Source of the DNA: Acetivibrio saccincola
GTDB lineage: Bacteria; Bacillota; Clostridia; Acetivibrionales; Acetivibrionaceae
Assembly: GCF_002844395.1 (NCBI RefSeq)
Contig: NZ_CP025197.1
Location: 248,001-312,000, forward strand
DNA length: 64,000 nucleotides
Direction: 5' to 3'
This document shows positions 9,886 through 19,697 of the stretch, in pieces. The notes under the pieces are model-generated. The model was not told the DNA's origin. It saw nothing but the letters and a program-made list of their open reading frames with translations, and did no database searches. How positions within the stretch are numbered: the first letter of the stretch is position 1; every line of letters starts with the position of its first letter. The translations under genes and the position numbers were made by a program.

Positions 9886-10722
9886 ATGATAAAGGTAGGT
9901 TTTTTAGGTCCAAGGGGGACTTTTTCCCAAGAAGCTGCCATTAAATACATTAACGGCAGAGATGGTTTTTGTGAATGCCCTTACAGCACCATGACTGATT
10001 TAATTTATGCAGTGGATAAAGATGAAGTGGATGAGGCTGTAGTGCCCATAGAAAATTCCATTGAGGGTGCAGTAAGTGTTACTTTAGATATGCTTGCCAC
10101 AGATGTAAACCTTAAAATTAAGGGTGAAATAATTATAGCAGTTAATCAAAATTTCATGGTAAAAAAAGGCACAAAAACAGAAGACATAAAGCTTATTTTG
10201 TCCCATCCCCAGGCTATCGGGCAGTGCAGGAAATATTTAGATTCTAAATTTCCGGCTGCCGCAATAAAATACGTTTACAGTACCGCTGAAGCTGCAAGGG
10301 AAGTTTCAGAAGGCGAAGGGGACATGGGGGCAATAGGACCTCTTACTGCAGCCGGTGTTTACAATTTAGAGGTTATAGACAGAGCCATACAGGATAATTT
10401 TAATAACTTAACACGGTTTGTAATCATATCCAAAAAAGGCGGGGAAAGAAAGCAAAGAAACAAAACCTCCATAGTTTTTTCAACTGCCAATAAACCGGGA
10501 AGTCTTTACAGGATACTTGACATATTTAACCTTTTGGATATTAATATGACTAGGATTGAATCAAGACCTGTAAAAGATAAGCTTGGAAGCTACATATTTT
10601 TTGTGGATTTAAACGGGCATATTGAAGAAGATAATGTAAGGGATGCTTTGACAATGGTAAAGAGAAAAACGTCTTTTTATAAATTTTTAGGCTCATATCC
10701 TGAATACGTATTAGAAGAGTAG
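9886..10722 (+). CDS. pheA: Prephenate dehydratase
   Basis: This 278-residue enzyme converts prephenate to phenylpyruvate in phenylalanine synthesis. The catalytic domain (about 1-180) starts VGFLGPRGTFSQEAA and includes PIENSIEGAVSVTLD and the NNLTRFVIISKK block, where the Thr-Arg-Phe motif is essential. A C-terminal ACT domain (about 190-278) carries KPGSLYRILDIFNLLDINMTRIESRP, the phenylalanine-binding ESRP motif, so feedback inhibition is expected. It is monofunctional, with no chorismate mutase domain. AAGGAG precedes the ATG. Confidence 0.96.
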   Translation: MIKVGFLGPRGTFSQEAAIKYINGRDGFCECPYSTMTDLIYAVDKDEVDEAVVPIENSIEGAVSVTLDMLATDVNLKIKGEIIIAVNQNFMVKKGTKTEDIKLILSHPQAIGQCRKYLDSKFPAAAIKYVYSTAEAAREVSEGEGDMGAIGPLTAAGVYNLEVIDRAIQDNFNNLTRFVIISKKGGERKQRNKTSIVFSTANKPGSLYRILDIFNLLDINMTRIESRPVKDKLGSYIFFVDLNGHIEEDNVRDALTMVKRKTSFYKFLGSYPEYVLEE

Positions 10723-10888
10723 CATAAAAACGTATAATGCTTATTGGAAGAATATCATAAATACACATAATGCGTATTAGGAGTATGATATTGTTTTTGG
10801 GAAATTTCACACGTAATAAATATTTAATGCTATAATAATGAAAGAGTATCAGACATACCACCAAAATAGAAACATTTGGAGTGATTAC

Positions 10889-11230
10889 ATGGCTTTTTTT
10901 GACAGAGAAATTGACATTACAAGAAATATAAAAATTATAGAATGGTTAAAGAGTGAGCTGCTTGCCGATATTGCCGCTCTTTTTAAGGTACTGGTAAACG
11001 GGATGAAAGAAGAGGTCCACGATGCAGTGGCAGATACTTTGTCAAACATCATTTTAATATGCTACCTTTTAGGAAGACGGCTGGGCATAAATTATAATGC
11101 AATTGAAATAAAAATAAGAAATAAAGTAAAGCTCGGACTTATAGAAAATACCGATATAGAAAAGCATTACGGTGATTTGTCAGAACTTGCAAAACATCTT
11201 GACTCTTCAAGAATGAGCAACATAAGCTGA
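10889..11230 (+). CDS. MazG-like family protein
   Basis: This 113-residue, all-helical protein starts MAFFDREIDITRNIKIIEWLKSELL and contains HDAVADTLSNIILICYLLGRRLGIN, which resembles the metal-binding helix pair of MazG-type nucleotide pyrophosphohydrolases. Such small MazG-like proteins are common in clostridia, but their substrate is not known. The ATG at 10889 was chosen because GGAG lies 7 bases upstream; an in-frame ATG at 10838 has no such site. It is 61 bases upstream of gdpP and may be cotranscribed. Confidence 0.7.
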   Translation: MAFFDREIDITRNIKIIEWLKSELLADIAALFKVLVNGMKEEVHDAVADTLSNIILICYLLGRRLGINYNAIEIKIRNKVKLGLIENTDIEKHYGDLSELAKHLDSSRMSNIS

Positions 11231-11291
11231 TTTAATATAAGCATTATTTTTAAAAAACAGGCATGCTTTAAGAAATACAGGAGAAGAAATA

Positions 11292-13307
11292 ATGAAGGGA
11301 AAAAAGTTTACAGGAATCTTTATACAAAAAGCAGGTTTTTATCTTTTTGTAATACTTTTACTATTAACAATAATTGCTTTTTTAGAAATAAAGGTTGCAG
11401 CACCGGGGTTTGTATTTTTCTTATTCCTTTTGTACTATCACTTTAGATATAATTATAAGAGAAAAAAGGAAATAACCCAATATATTGAAAACCTTACATT
11501 CAATATTGATGTAGCAACAAAGGATGCTTTACTGAATTTTCCAATGCCCCTGGTGTTAATTGAGCTGGACGGGACTATAATCTGGTACAACTCCTCTTTT
11601 AAGAAAATATTTGAAGGGGAGGAATTGCTGGAAAAGGCAATACAGACTTTTACAAAAGACTTAAATCCCGAAAGTTTTTCAAATGAAACTATGAATTTTT
11701 CCGATGAAATCAAAATACACGATAGAAATTATTGTGTTTTAGGGAATTTTATAAAAGTTGATAAAAGGATTAATGAAGATGAAATTATACTGCTTCTGTA
11801 TTTTATTGATAATACAGAACTGGTAAACCTGAAAAAAACATATGATGACGAGAAAACGGTGGTGGGTGTTTTTATTATAGATAATTATGATGATTTGATG
11901 CAGAGTACTGAAGACACCAAAAGACCCCAAATGGTTGTAGAAATAGAAACTAAAATAAATAATTGGACTGCATATGCCAATGGGATTGTTAAAAAGTACG
12001 AAAGGGACAAATACCTGTTTATTTTTGAAAACAAATATCTAAAAACCTTTCAGGAGAAAAAGTTTGACATTTTGGACAGTGTTAAAGAAATAAATGTTGG
12101 AAATACAATACCCGTTACACTAAGTATTGGTATCGGGAAAGGGGAAGGTTCCCTTTTGGATAAATTCCGCCATGCAAATGCTGCACTGGATATTGCCTTA
12201 GGAAGAGGGGGAGACCAGGTTGTTATAAAGGACGGGGAGGAAATATCCTTCTACGGTGGCAAAACTAGGGAGATTGAAAAGAGAACCAGGGTAAAGGCTC
12301 GGGTAATTGCATTTGCACTAAGGGAGCTTATTGACCAGGCATCAGAGGTTATAATTATGGGACACAAAAATTGTGATATAGACTGCCTTGGTTCTGCTTT
12401 GGGGATTTACAGCATTGCAACTAAAAGAGGGAAGGAAGCTAATATTGTTTTAAATAAGTCAAACCCCAATATTGAATGCATGATTTCTAAAATTGAAAGC
12501 AGCAAGGAATATGAGGGTTTGTTTATATCCACCGGGGATGCCCTTGAAAAAATAAACAAAAAGACTTTGCTGGTTATTGTGGATACACACAAACCCAGCT
12601 TTACAGAAGCACCGGATTTGATAAAATATACAGAGCAGATAGTTGTCATTGACCACCACAGGAGGGGGGTTGATTATCTGCAAAATGCAGTACTTACATA
12701 CCAGGAGACATACGCCTCCTCAACTTGTGAGTTGGTTACAGAAATTTTACAGTATGTTGAAGAAAAGATAAAACTTGCCCCCATTGAGGCGGAAGCACTG
12801 TATGCAGGAATAGTTGTGGATACAAAAAACTTTACATTTAAGACTGGAGTCAGGACATTTGAGGCGGCTGCATTTTTAAGAAGGCAAGGGGTGGATACCG
12901 TTGCAGTTAAACAAATGTTTCAAAATGATTTGGATACATACACCCATATTTCAAATGCCGTTAAAGATGCACAGATGTACAGTGAAAACATTGCCATATC
13001 AGTTTGTCCCCCTGATATAAAAAATGCAACTGTAATAGCTGCACAGGCAGCAGACCAGCTTGTAAACCTTAAGGGGATTCAGGCAGCCTTTGTGCTTTGC
13101 AATATAGATGAGGGTATTTCAATAAGCGGAAGATCCTTAGGGGATATAAATGTACAGATTATAATGGAGAAGCTTGGAGGAGGAGGTCACTTAACCTTTG
13201 CAGGTGCCCAGCTTCAAGGTGTTTCCACTGAGGAGGCCATTGAAAAATTAAAAAAGGCCATAGATGAGTACAGGGAGGAAACACCGGATAACAGTAAAAA
13301 GGAGTAG
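11292..13307 (+). CDS. gdpP: Cyclic-di-AMP phosphodiesterase GdpP
   Basis: This 671-residue membrane enzyme hydrolyses c-di-AMP. In order it has two N-terminal transmembrane helices (about 15-55), a PAS-like domain (about 65-170), a degenerate GGDEF domain (about 175-310), then DHH and DHHA1 domains (about 345-655). DHH-family metal ligands are visible: His358, Asp362 and Asp364 in GHKNCDIDCLGSA, VDTHKP, and Asp454-His455-His456 in VIDHH. The C-terminal GGGGHLTFAGAQ is the DHHA1 signature. The gdpP-rplI-dnaB order is widely conserved in Firmicutes. Confidence 0.95.
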   Translation: MKGKKFTGIFIQKAGFYLFVILLLLTIIAFLEIKVAAPGFVFFLFLLYYHFRYNYKRKKEITQYIENLTFNIDVATKDALLNFPMPLVLIELDGTIIWYNSSFKKIFEGEELLEKAIQTFTKDLNPESFSNETMNFSDEIKIHDRNYCVLGNFIKVDKRINEDEIILLLYFIDNTELVNLKKTYDDEKTVVGVFIIDNYDDLMQSTEDTKRPQMVVEIETKINNWTAYANGIVKKYERDKYLFIFENKYLKTFQEKKFDILDSVKEINVGNTIPVTLSIGIGKGEGSLLDKFRHANAALDIALGRGGDQVVIKDGEEISFYGGKTREIEKRTRVKARVIAFALRELIDQASEVIIMGHKNCDIDCLGSALGIYSIATKRGKEANIVLNKSNPNIECMISKIESSKEYEGLFISTGDALEKINKKTLLVIVDTHKPSFTEAPDLIKYTEQIVVIDHHRRGVDYLQNAVLTYQETYASSTCELVTEILQYVEEKIKLAPIEAEALYAGIVVDTKNFTFKTGVRTFEAAAFLRRQGVDTVAVKQMFQNDLDTYTHISNAVKDAQMYSENIAISVCPPDIKNATVIAAQAADQLVNLKGIQAAFVLCNIDEGISISGRSLGDINVQIIMEKLGGGGHLTFAGAQLQGVSTEEAIEKLKKAIDEYREETPDNSKKE

Positions 13308-13387
13308 CATGATAACACAAAACCGCAAAAAACCTTAATTTTGATAAGTATAATTTGGATAAGTATATAGTTTGGAGGAGAGGTAAT

Positions 13388-13843
13388 ATGAAGGTTATTT
13401 TAAAAGAAGATGTAAAGGGTTTGGGTAAAAAAGATGAATTGGTAAATGTAAGTGACGGATATGCAAGAAACTTTTTGCTTCCAAAGGGTCTTGCAGTAGA
13501 GGCAAATACAAAAAACGTGAATGAAATGAAAATTAAAAAGAAAGCAGAGGAGAAGAGAAAGAGCAAAGAGCTTGAAGAGGCAAAGGAACTTTGCAAAAAG
13601 CTTGAAAAAATTACTGTAGAGTTTAAAGTAAAAGCAGGTGAAAACGGGAAATTATTTGGCTCCATTACAAGTAAAGATGTTTCAGATGAGCTGGAAAAGA
13701 AACACAATATAAAAATAGACAGGAAAAAAATTAATTTTCCGGACAGCATAAAGGCTTTGGGGACATATGAAGGTGAAGTAAAAGTATATCCCGGTGTAAC
13801 AGGTAAAATCACTGTTAAAGTGGAGCAAGGTGAAGAGGGGTAA
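13388..13843 (+). CDS. rplI: 50S ribosomal protein L9
   Basis: This 151-residue protein binds 23S rRNA near the L1 stalk. The N-domain reads [30 protein letters not shown], including the family signature; a long charged helix (about 45-75) connects to the C-domain ending [12 protein letters not shown]. The start at 13388 has an AGGAGAGGT site just upstream; an in-frame ATG at 13355 lacks one and would add residues foreign to L9. dnaB follows 6 bases later. Confidence 0.97.
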   Translation: MKVILKEDVKGLGKKDELVNVSDGYARNFLLPKGLAVEANTKNVNEMKIKKKAEEKRKSKELEEAKELCKKLEKITVEFKVKAGENGKLFGSITSKDVSDELEKKHNIKIDRKKINFPDSIKALGTYEGEVKVYPGVTGKITVKVEQGEEG

Positions 13844-13849
13844 AATAAT

Positions 13850-15187
13850 ATGGATTTAAGTTCATTAGGGCGGGTGCCTCCCCAGAGTATAGAAGCTGAA
13901 CAGTCAGTTTTGGGTGCTTCTCTTTTGGACAAAGAGGTTTTGTCCTCTATAACGGAAATAATTGATGTATCAGATTTCTATAGGGATGACCACAAGGAAA
14001 TTTTTGAGGCTATTATGGATTTGTACGAAAGAGGGGAGCCCATTGATTTAATTACAGTTTCTGAACAACTTAAAATAAGGGGTTCTTTAGATGCCGTGGG
14101 AGGGTTGGAATACCTGACCGGTCTGGTTAATGCAGTTCCAACCACCGCCAATGCAAAGCACTATGCAAAAATTGTTGAAGAAAAATCCATATTGAGAAAA
14201 CTTATAAAAATTTCTTCTGAAATAATTAATATGGGATATGAACAAGCAGAAGAAGTGGAGTATATACTGGACAAAGCAGAAAAAGGTATTTTTGACATTT
14301 CTCAGGGAAGAAACAGTCAGGGCTTTGCCCAGATAAAGGATGTACTGATTGAGACATTTGACAGGTTGGAAGAGCTTTATAACAGTAAGGGAAGTGTTAC
14401 AGGAATACCAACAGGTTTTATAGATCTTGACCATAAGACGGCAGGGCTTCATAATTCTGACTTAATTTTAATTGCAGCAAGACCTGCCATGGGAAAGACT
14501 TCTTTTGCTTTAAATATTGCACAGTATGCGGCAATTCACTCCCAGGTGCCGGTTGCCATATTCAGTCTTGAGATGTCAAAGGAGCAGCTTGTCAACAGGA
14601 TGCTGTGCTGTGAAGCCATGGTGGATGCCCAGAGAATGAGAACCGGTCAGTTAGAAGACAGTGATTGGCAAAAGATAGCCAAAGCGTTAGGACCTATTTC
14701 TGATGCCCCCATTTTTATAGATGATACCCCTGGGGTTACAGCTGCAGAAATACGGGCAAAATGCAGGAGACTGAAAATTGAAAAAGACCTTGGACTTGTT
14801 GTAATTGACTATTTGCAGCTTATGCAAGGAAGGGGCAGGAGTGAAAACAGACAGCAGGAAATATCAGAAATATCCAGGTCTTTAAAAATTCTTGCAAAGG
14901 AAATAAACGTTCCTGTTATAGCACTATCCCAGCTTAGCCGTGCACCGGAGCTTAGAGGGGATCACAGGCCTATATTAAGTGATTTAAGGGAATCAGGTGC
15001 CATTGAGCAGGATGCAGACATTGTAATGTTTCTATACAGGGACGATTATTATAATCCAGAGACTGAAAAAAAGAATGTAGCAGAGGTAATAATTGCAAAG
15101 CACAGAAATGGCTCCACCGGAACTGTTGAATTGGCATGGCTTGGCCAGTACACTAAATTTGCCAATTTAGAAAAGTTCCGGGAGTAG
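13850..15187 (+). CDS. dnaB: Replicative DNA helicase DnaB
   Basis: This 445-residue hexameric helicase unwinds DNA at the fork. The N-terminal domain (about 1-110) reads RVPPQSIEAEQSVLGA. The RecA-like core has Walker A in ARPAMGKTSFALNIA, Walker B in LVVIDYLQLM, and the arginine-finger region near RSENRQQEISEISRSLK. DLRESGAIEQDADIVMFLYRD is a strong family signature. No intein is present. It is called dnaC in Bacillus. Confidence 0.97.
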   Translation: MDLSSLGRVPPQSIEAEQSVLGASLLDKEVLSSITEIIDVSDFYRDDHKEIFEAIMDLYERGEPIDLITVSEQLKIRGSLDAVGGLEYLTGLVNAVPTTANAKHYAKIVEEKSILRKLIKISSEIINMGYEQAEEVEYILDKAEKGIFDISQGRNSQGFAQIKDVLIETFDRLEELYNSKGSVTGIPTGFIDLDHKTAGLHNSDLILIAARPAMGKTSFALNIAQYAAIHSQVPVAIFSLEMSKEQLVNRMLCCEAMVDAQRMRTGQLEDSDWQKIAKALGPISDAPIFIDDTPGVTAAEIRAKCRRLKIEKDLGLVVIDYLQLMQGRGRSENRQQEISEISRSLKILAKEINVPVIALSQLSRAPELRGDHRPILSDLRESGAIEQDADIVMFLYRDDYYNPETEKKNVAEVIIAKHRNGSTGTVELAWLGQYTKFANLEKFRE

Positions 15188-15233
15188 AAAATGAAGCGCA
15201 AAATAAAGGACAGGGGAGTTATATTTACTCATT

Positions 15234-16682
15234 ATGATTGAAAATAATATTAATGAAAATGGTATGATAAATGATGCTATTGTAGAAAAAGTTTTGAAAG
15301 ATATAAAGGATAAAAATCTTATTGAGAGAGGGGATACCGTAGTAGTGGGCTTATCCGGCGGTCCGGACTCGGTGTGCCTTCTTCATGTTCTAAAAAGCAT
15401 TGAAAAGATTATGAATATTAAGATTAAAGCAGTTCATGTAAATCACATGCTAAGGGGTCAGGATTCTTTTGATGATGAAGAATATGTCAAAATCCTTTGC
15501 AAAAAGCTAAATGTTGACTTAAGGACAGAACAAATTAATTTAGCGGATATTGCAAAAAAGAAAAAGCTTTCCATAGAAGAAGCAGGAAGAGAGGAAAGGT
15601 ACAGGATTTTTGAAAAGGCGGCAAAAGAATTTAATGGAGATAAAATAGCTGTTGCACACAACAAAAATGACCAGGCAGAGACGGTACTTATGAACATAAT
15701 AAGGGGTACAGGGCTTTCAGGCCTTAGAGGCATGGATTTTAAAAGAGGCAAAATTATAAGGCCCCTCCTTGGTATTGACAGATTGGAAATTGAAGGGTAT
15801 TGTAATAAATACAAGTTAAAGCCTAGAATTGACAGGACAAATCTAGAATCAATTTATACCAGAAACAAAATAAGGCTTGATTTGATACCCTACATTAATG
15901 AGAGTTTTAGTACAGACATTGTATCAAAACTTGTAAAAATGTCTGAAATAATTAAAAATGAAAATGATTTTATTGAATATTATACAGATAAATTGTATAA
16001 TAAAGCTTTAGTAAAAAGAAGTGAAGGAGAAGTAGAATTAAATACAGAAATATTTAATAATTATCATAAGGGTGTTAAGGGGAGGATTTTGAGAAAGGCA
16101 ATAAAAGAAGTGACAGGATTTATAAGAGGTATAGAAAGTATACACATTGATGATGCTATCGGGCTGGCTTTAGATGGCAGGGTTGGGGCAGTGATACATC
16201 TCCCCCACAAGATTAGGGTTGAAAAATCGTACCGGACTTTGAAGGTGTATCAATTCAAAGGTTTTCCACAGGTTAATCTTTACAATGTAAAGCTAAATAT
16301 ACCAGGAGATACTTTAGTACAGGAAGATAAGTTTATTTTAAGGGCAAGTATAATTAACGGTTTAAATACAGCAGATTATAAAAAAAATCAGAAAACCTCT
16401 AAAGTTCAATATTTTGATTATGACAAGCTTAAGGGTGGAATAAATATAAGAAAAAGGGAGGGCGGGGATATAATTAAGCCCGTTAACTCAAATGGCACTA
16501 AAAAATTAAAAAAGTATTTTATTGATGAAAAAATACCGATAGATATAAGGAACCACATTCCACTTGTGGCAAAAGGCAAGGAAATAGTGTGGATTATAGG
16601 ATATGTTATAAGTGATAAATTCAAAATTACCAAAGACACCCAAAAAATATTAAAACTTGAATTTATAAAACTTGAAACTTAA
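15234..16682 (+). CDS. tilS: tRNA(Ile)-lysidine synthase
   Basis: This 482-residue enzyme adds lysine to C34 of the tRNA(Ile) with CAU anticodon so that it reads AUA. The N-type ATP pyrophosphatase P-loop is VVGLSGGPDSVCLLHVL, followed by AVHVNHMLRG and VAHNKNDQAETVLMNIIRGTGLSGLRGM, all typical. TilS-specific C-terminal domains follow, with GGDIIKPVNSNGTKKLKKYFIDEKIP. The ATG at 15234 has only a distant GGGGAG (15 bases), so translation may begin a little downstream, for example at 15264. Confidence 0.95.
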   Translation: MIENNINENGMINDAIVEKVLKDIKDKNLIERGDTVVVGLSGGPDSVCLLHVLKSIEKIMNIKIKAVHVNHMLRGQDSFDDEEYVKILCKKLNVDLRTEQINLADIAKKKKLSIEEAGREERYRIFEKAAKEFNGDKIAVAHNKNDQAETVLMNIIRGTGLSGLRGMDFKRGKIIRPLLGIDRLEIEGYCNKYKLKPRIDRTNLESIYTRNKIRLDLIPYINESFSTDIVSKLVKMSEIIKNENDFIEYYTDKLYNKALVKRSEGEVELNTEIFNNYHKGVKGRILRKAIKEVTGFIRGIESIHIDDAIGLALDGRVGAVIHLPHKIRVEKSYRTLKVYQFKGFPQVNLYNVKLNIPGDTLVQEDKFILRASIINGLNTADYKKNQKTSKVQYFDYDKLKGGINIRKREGGDIIKPVNSNGTKKLKKYFIDEKIPIDIRNHIPLVAKGKEIVWIIGYVISDKFKITKDTQKILKLEFIKLET

Positions 16683-16889
16683 AATTCTAAAAATTAAAAC
16701 TTAAAAAAATTAATTATAGACTTGAAATTATAAATTTGACTATAAATTAAATTATAAATTATAATATTGATTATAAAAGGATTATAGAAAAAGATTATAA
16801 TATTATAAATTGTAATACAGATTATAAAAAATTGATCAAAAATACAATTTAAAAAATAAAAAAGTAATGGCTAAAAACTGGAGGTAAAC
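16683..16889 (+). other. AT-rich intergenic stretch with degenerate ATTATAAA repeats
   Basis: About 200 bases between tilS and hpt consist almost only of A and T, with GATTATAAAA- and ATTATAAATT-like units recurring six or more times. Nothing coding is seen. The hpt promoter probably lies here but cannot be fixed because TATAAT-like boxes are everywhere. Confidence 0.4.
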
Positions 16890-17429
16890 ATGCTTGAGGA
16901 TATTGAAAAAGTTTTAATTACAAGGGAAGAGCTGCAAAAAAGTGCAGAAGAACTTGGGAAAAGAATTTCAGCTGACTACAGAGGGAAAAAGCTTGTTTTG
17001 ATAGGCGTATTAAAAGGAGGCGTGGTGTTTTTATCAGACCTCATAAGGCATATAGACATACCTTTGGACCTGGATTTTATTTCAGTTTCCAGCTACGGTG
17101 ATTCCACCCGTTCCTCCGGTGTAGTGCGTATAATGAAAGATGTTGATATTGACGTAATGGGAAAACATGTTTTAATAGTTGAAGATTTGGTGGATTCAGG
17201 GCTTACATTGAAATATTTGAAAGATCTTTTTCAAGCAAGGGGACCTAAAGATGTAAAATGCTGTGCTGCACTAGATAAGCCTTCCAGAAGAGAAGTTGAA
17301 ATTGAAATAGAATATAAGGGAATAGAAATACCGGATGAATTTGTAGTTGGTTATGGAATGGATTTTGCAGAAAGATATAGAAATTTACCGGATGTCTGTG
17401 TACTAAAACCGCATATTTATTATGAATAA
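16890..17429 (+). CDS. hpt: Hypoxanthine phosphoribosyltransferase
   Basis: This 179-residue purine-salvage enzyme makes IMP or GMP from hypoxanthine or guanine and PRPP. The PRPP loop is VLIVEDLVDSGLTL, with the flexible-loop region DFISVSSYGDSTRSSGVV and the C-terminal substrate block PDEFVVGYGMDFAERYRNLP. GGAGG lies just before the ATG. The tilS-hpt-ftsH order matches Bacillus and other Firmicutes. Confidence 0.97.
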   Translation: MLEDIEKVLITREELQKSAEELGKRISADYRGKKLVLIGVLKGGVVFLSDLIRHIDIPLDLDFISVSSYGDSTRSSGVVRIMKDVDIDVMGKHVLIVEDLVDSGLTLKYLKDLFQARGPKDVKCCAALDKPSRREVEIEIEYKGIEIPDEFVVGYGMDFAERYRNLPDVCVLKPHIYYE

Positions 17430-17458
17430 ACATTAAAAAAATGGTTTTAATGTTTTTT
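17429..17458 (+). terminator. Terminator after hpt
   Basis: AACATTAAAA (17429-17438) pairs with TTTTAATGTT (17445-17454), overlapping the hpt stop and running into TTTTTT. It is AT-rich, so strength is uncertain. Confidence 0.6.
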
Positions 17459-17461
17459 ATA

Positions 17462-17490
17462 TTGATTTTTTGTTGTATTTGTAGAATAAT
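17462..17490 (+). promoter_or_regulatory. Predicted promoter of ftsH
   Basis: TTGATT (17462-17467) and AATAAT (17485-17490) are 17 bases apart, directly after the hpt terminator and 60 bases before the ftsH start. Confidence 0.45.
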
Positions 17491-17549
17491 TTAAAGGATG
17501 TATAGGTTATACAAGAGGTGGTTATTTACAAGGTTAAGGAGGGAGCTAT

Positions 17550-19361
17550 TTGAAACATTTTAAGAACATGAGCTTTTATATAGTATTGCTTATAATACTA
17601 ATGTTAGTTCTCATATTTTTTCAAAGTGGCGGAAAGCCCGATGATATGTACTATTCTGAACTTTTAATGCAAATTAAAAACGGCAATGTGGAAAAAATTG
17701 AGCTTGAGGGAAATGCTGCTACAGTATTGTTGAAAGGAGAAGGACCAAACAGGACCAGGACGGTGTATATACCTGATGTGCACTTATTTTCCCTGCAAGT
17801 AGAAGAATACTACACCCAGGAAGGTGGCTTTGTATACATTTTTAAAGAGCCTTCAACACCCCCATGGTGGGTAGCTATGATACCTACACTGGGCTTAATA
17901 GTTATAGTTGTGCTTTTTTGGATATTCTTCCTCCAGCAGTCCCAGGGCGGAGGGGGAAACAGGGTTATGTCCTTTGGTAAGAGCAGGGCAAAGATGACCA
18001 TTGATGATAAAAAGAAAGTTAATTTCAACGATGTGGCAGGAGCAAAGGAAGAAAAAGAGGAACTACAGGAAATAGTAGAGTTTTTGAAAAACCCTAAAAA
18101 GTTTGTTGAATTAGGAGCCAGAATTCCTAAGGGAGTGCTATTGGTAGGACCTCCGGGAACAGGTAAGACCCTATTGGCAAAAGCGGTATCCGGGGAGGCA
18201 GGAGTTCCTTTTTTCAGCATAAGTGGTTCTGATTTTGTGGAAATGTTTGTAGGTGTTGGTGCATCAAGGGTAAGGGATCTTTTTGAACAGGCAAAGAAGA
18301 ATTCACCATGTATTATTTTTATAGATGAGATTGACGCCGTTGGAAGACACCGTGGTGCAGGACTTGGCGGTGGCCATGATGAGCGTGAACAGACGCTAAA
18401 CCAGCTCCTTGTTGAGATGGACGGTTTTGGTGTAAATGAAGGAGTAATTATTTTGGCGGCAACCAACAGACCTGATATTTTAGACCCGGCCCTCTTAAGA
18501 CCCGGAAGATTTGACAGGCGGGTTGTGGTGGGCTTACCGGACATCAAAGGAAGGGAAGAAATTTTAAGAGTTCATGCAAGGGGTAAGCCGTTATCTGAAG
18601 ATGTAAGGCTGGATGAATTGGCAAAAAGTACACCGGGCTTTACAGGTGCAGATTTGGAAAACCTTCTTAATGAGGCTGCCCTTTTAGCGGCAAGAGCTGA
18701 AAAGACGAAGATAACCATGGAAGAAATTAAAGAAGCTGTGTTTAAGGTTGTTGTGGGACCTGAGAAGAAGAGCAGGGTTATGAGTGATAAAGAAAAGAGG
18801 CTTACAGCTTACCATGAAGCAGGTCATGCTATGGCTGTAAAATACGTATCCACAACTGACAGGGTAGACAGAATATCAATAATACCTTCAGGTATGGCCG
18901 GGGGTTATACTGCTCATAAACCTGATGAAGACAAAAACTACAATACAAAATCCCACCTTTTAGAAAAGATAACCGTTGCATTAGGGGGAAGGGCTGCAGA
19001 GCAGCTTGTACTTGGTGAGATAAGCACAGGAGCCTACCAGGATCTGAAGATGGCAAACGGGGTAGCAAGAAGCATGATAACCAAGTACGGAATGAGTGAC
19101 AACCTTAAAAACTTAGTTTTCGGCAATGAAAGTGACGAAGTGTTTATAGGAAGGGATTTTGCCCAGACAAGAAATTACAGTGAAGAAATAGCAGCGCAGA
19201 TTGACAAAGAAGTTAAACACATAATAGATACATGCTATGAAAAAATAATGAAAATACTAAAGGATAATATAAATACACTTCATGCAGTAGCTAATGCATT
19301 GATAGAGAAAGAAAAAATTGATGGACAGGAATTTGAAGAGATTATTAGCAGTACAACATAA
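17550..19361 (+). CDS. ftsH: ATP-dependent zinc metalloprotease FtsH
   Basis: This 603-residue membrane-anchored AAA+ protease degrades misfolded and regulatory membrane proteins. Two transmembrane helices (about 7-25 and 108-128) flank an extracytoplasmic domain. The AAA module has Walker A GPPGTGKT at 200-207, Walker [12 protein letters not shown], and the second region of homology [20 protein letters not shown]. The peptidase zinc motif HEAGH is at 422-426. The start is TTG at 17550 with AAGGAGGGA upstream. It has its own predicted promoter after the hpt terminator. Confidence 0.98.
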   Translation: MKHFKNMSFYIVLLIILMLVLIFFQSGGKPDDMYYSELLMQIKNGNVEKIELEGNAATVLLKGEGPNRTRTVYIPDVHLFSLQVEEYYTQEGGFVYIFKEPSTPPWWVAMIPTLGLIVIVVLFWIFFLQQSQGGGGNRVMSFGKSRAKMTIDDKKKVNFNDVAGAKEEKEELQEIVEFLKNPKKFVELGARIPKGVLLVGPPGTGKTLLAKAVSGEAGVPFFSISGSDFVEMFVGVGASRVRDLFEQAKKNSPCIIFIDEIDAVGRHRGAGLGGGHDEREQTLNQLLVEMDGFGVNEGVIILAATNRPDILDPALLRPGRFDRRVVVGLPDIKGREEILRVHARGKPLSEDVRLDELAKSTPGFTGADLENLLNEAALLAARAEKTKITMEEIKEAVFKVVVGPEKKSRVMSDKEKRLTAYHEAGHAMAVKYVSTTDRVDRISIIPSGMAGGYTAHKPDEDKNYNTKSHLLEKITVALGGRAAEQLVLGEISTGAYQDLKMANGVARSMITKYGMSDNLKNLVFGNESDEVFIGRDFAQTRNYSEEIAAQIDKEVKHIIDTCYEKIMKILKDNINTLHAVANALIEKEKIDGQEFEEIISSTT

Positions 19362-19426
19362 TAATTAAATAAAAGAATATGAATTTAATTATCAATAGTG
19401 AAACAAAATTTTGGTTTAAAAATATC

Positions 19427-19455
19427 TTGACTAAACAGGGTGGATATGATAAATT
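19427..19455 (+). promoter_or_regulatory. Promoter of the SAM riboswitch-metK transcript
   Basis: TTGACT (19427-19432) and TAAATT (19450-19455) are separated by 17 bases. Transcription would begin near 19462, shortly before the first helix of the riboswitch. Confidence 0.6.
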
Positions 19456-19484
19456 ATGCATTGTAAAAAATAAATATAAAAAGC

Positions 19485-19629
19485 CTTATCATGAGAGGTG
19501 GAGGGAATGGGCCCAATGAAACCCGGCAACCGGAACCAGTGGTATCACGGTGCCAATTCCTACAGGGTAAAGACCCTGAAAGATGAGGAGTTGTGATTAA
19601 TCCTCTTTTTTAAAAAAAGAGGTTTTTTT
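19485..19629 (+). promoter_or_regulatory. SAM-I (S-box) riboswitch with terminator, controlling metK
   Basis: The leader shows the S-box core: CTTATC (19485-19490) pairing with GATGAG (19582-19587) as P1, then AGAGGTGGAGGGAATGGGCCC, ATGAAACCCGGCAACC, GGTGCCAATTCC and the AGGGT/ACCCT helix. Downstream, CCTCTTTTT (19602-19610) and AAAAAGAGG (19614-19622) with a T tract form the terminator. The 3' side of P1 runs on as GAGGA and can instead pair with the TCCTC of the terminator as antiterminator. High SAM should therefore stop transcription of metK. Confidence 0.96.
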
Positions 19630-19697
19630 ATGGCAACTTTATAAGTATGTTTAAAACAGTGTCCAGGGGGGACACTTAAATTAAGGAGGTTTTGGAG

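Noticed and set aside
13159-13932. Long open frame on the minus strand (257 codons)
   Set aside because: It lies antisense across gdpP, rplI and dnaB, all clearly real, and has low-complexity Ser/Phe/Leu composition typical of shadow frames.
17810-18547. Long open frame on the minus strand (245 codons)
   Set aside because: Antisense shadow of the ftsH AAA domain with no ribosome binding site and no recognisable domain.
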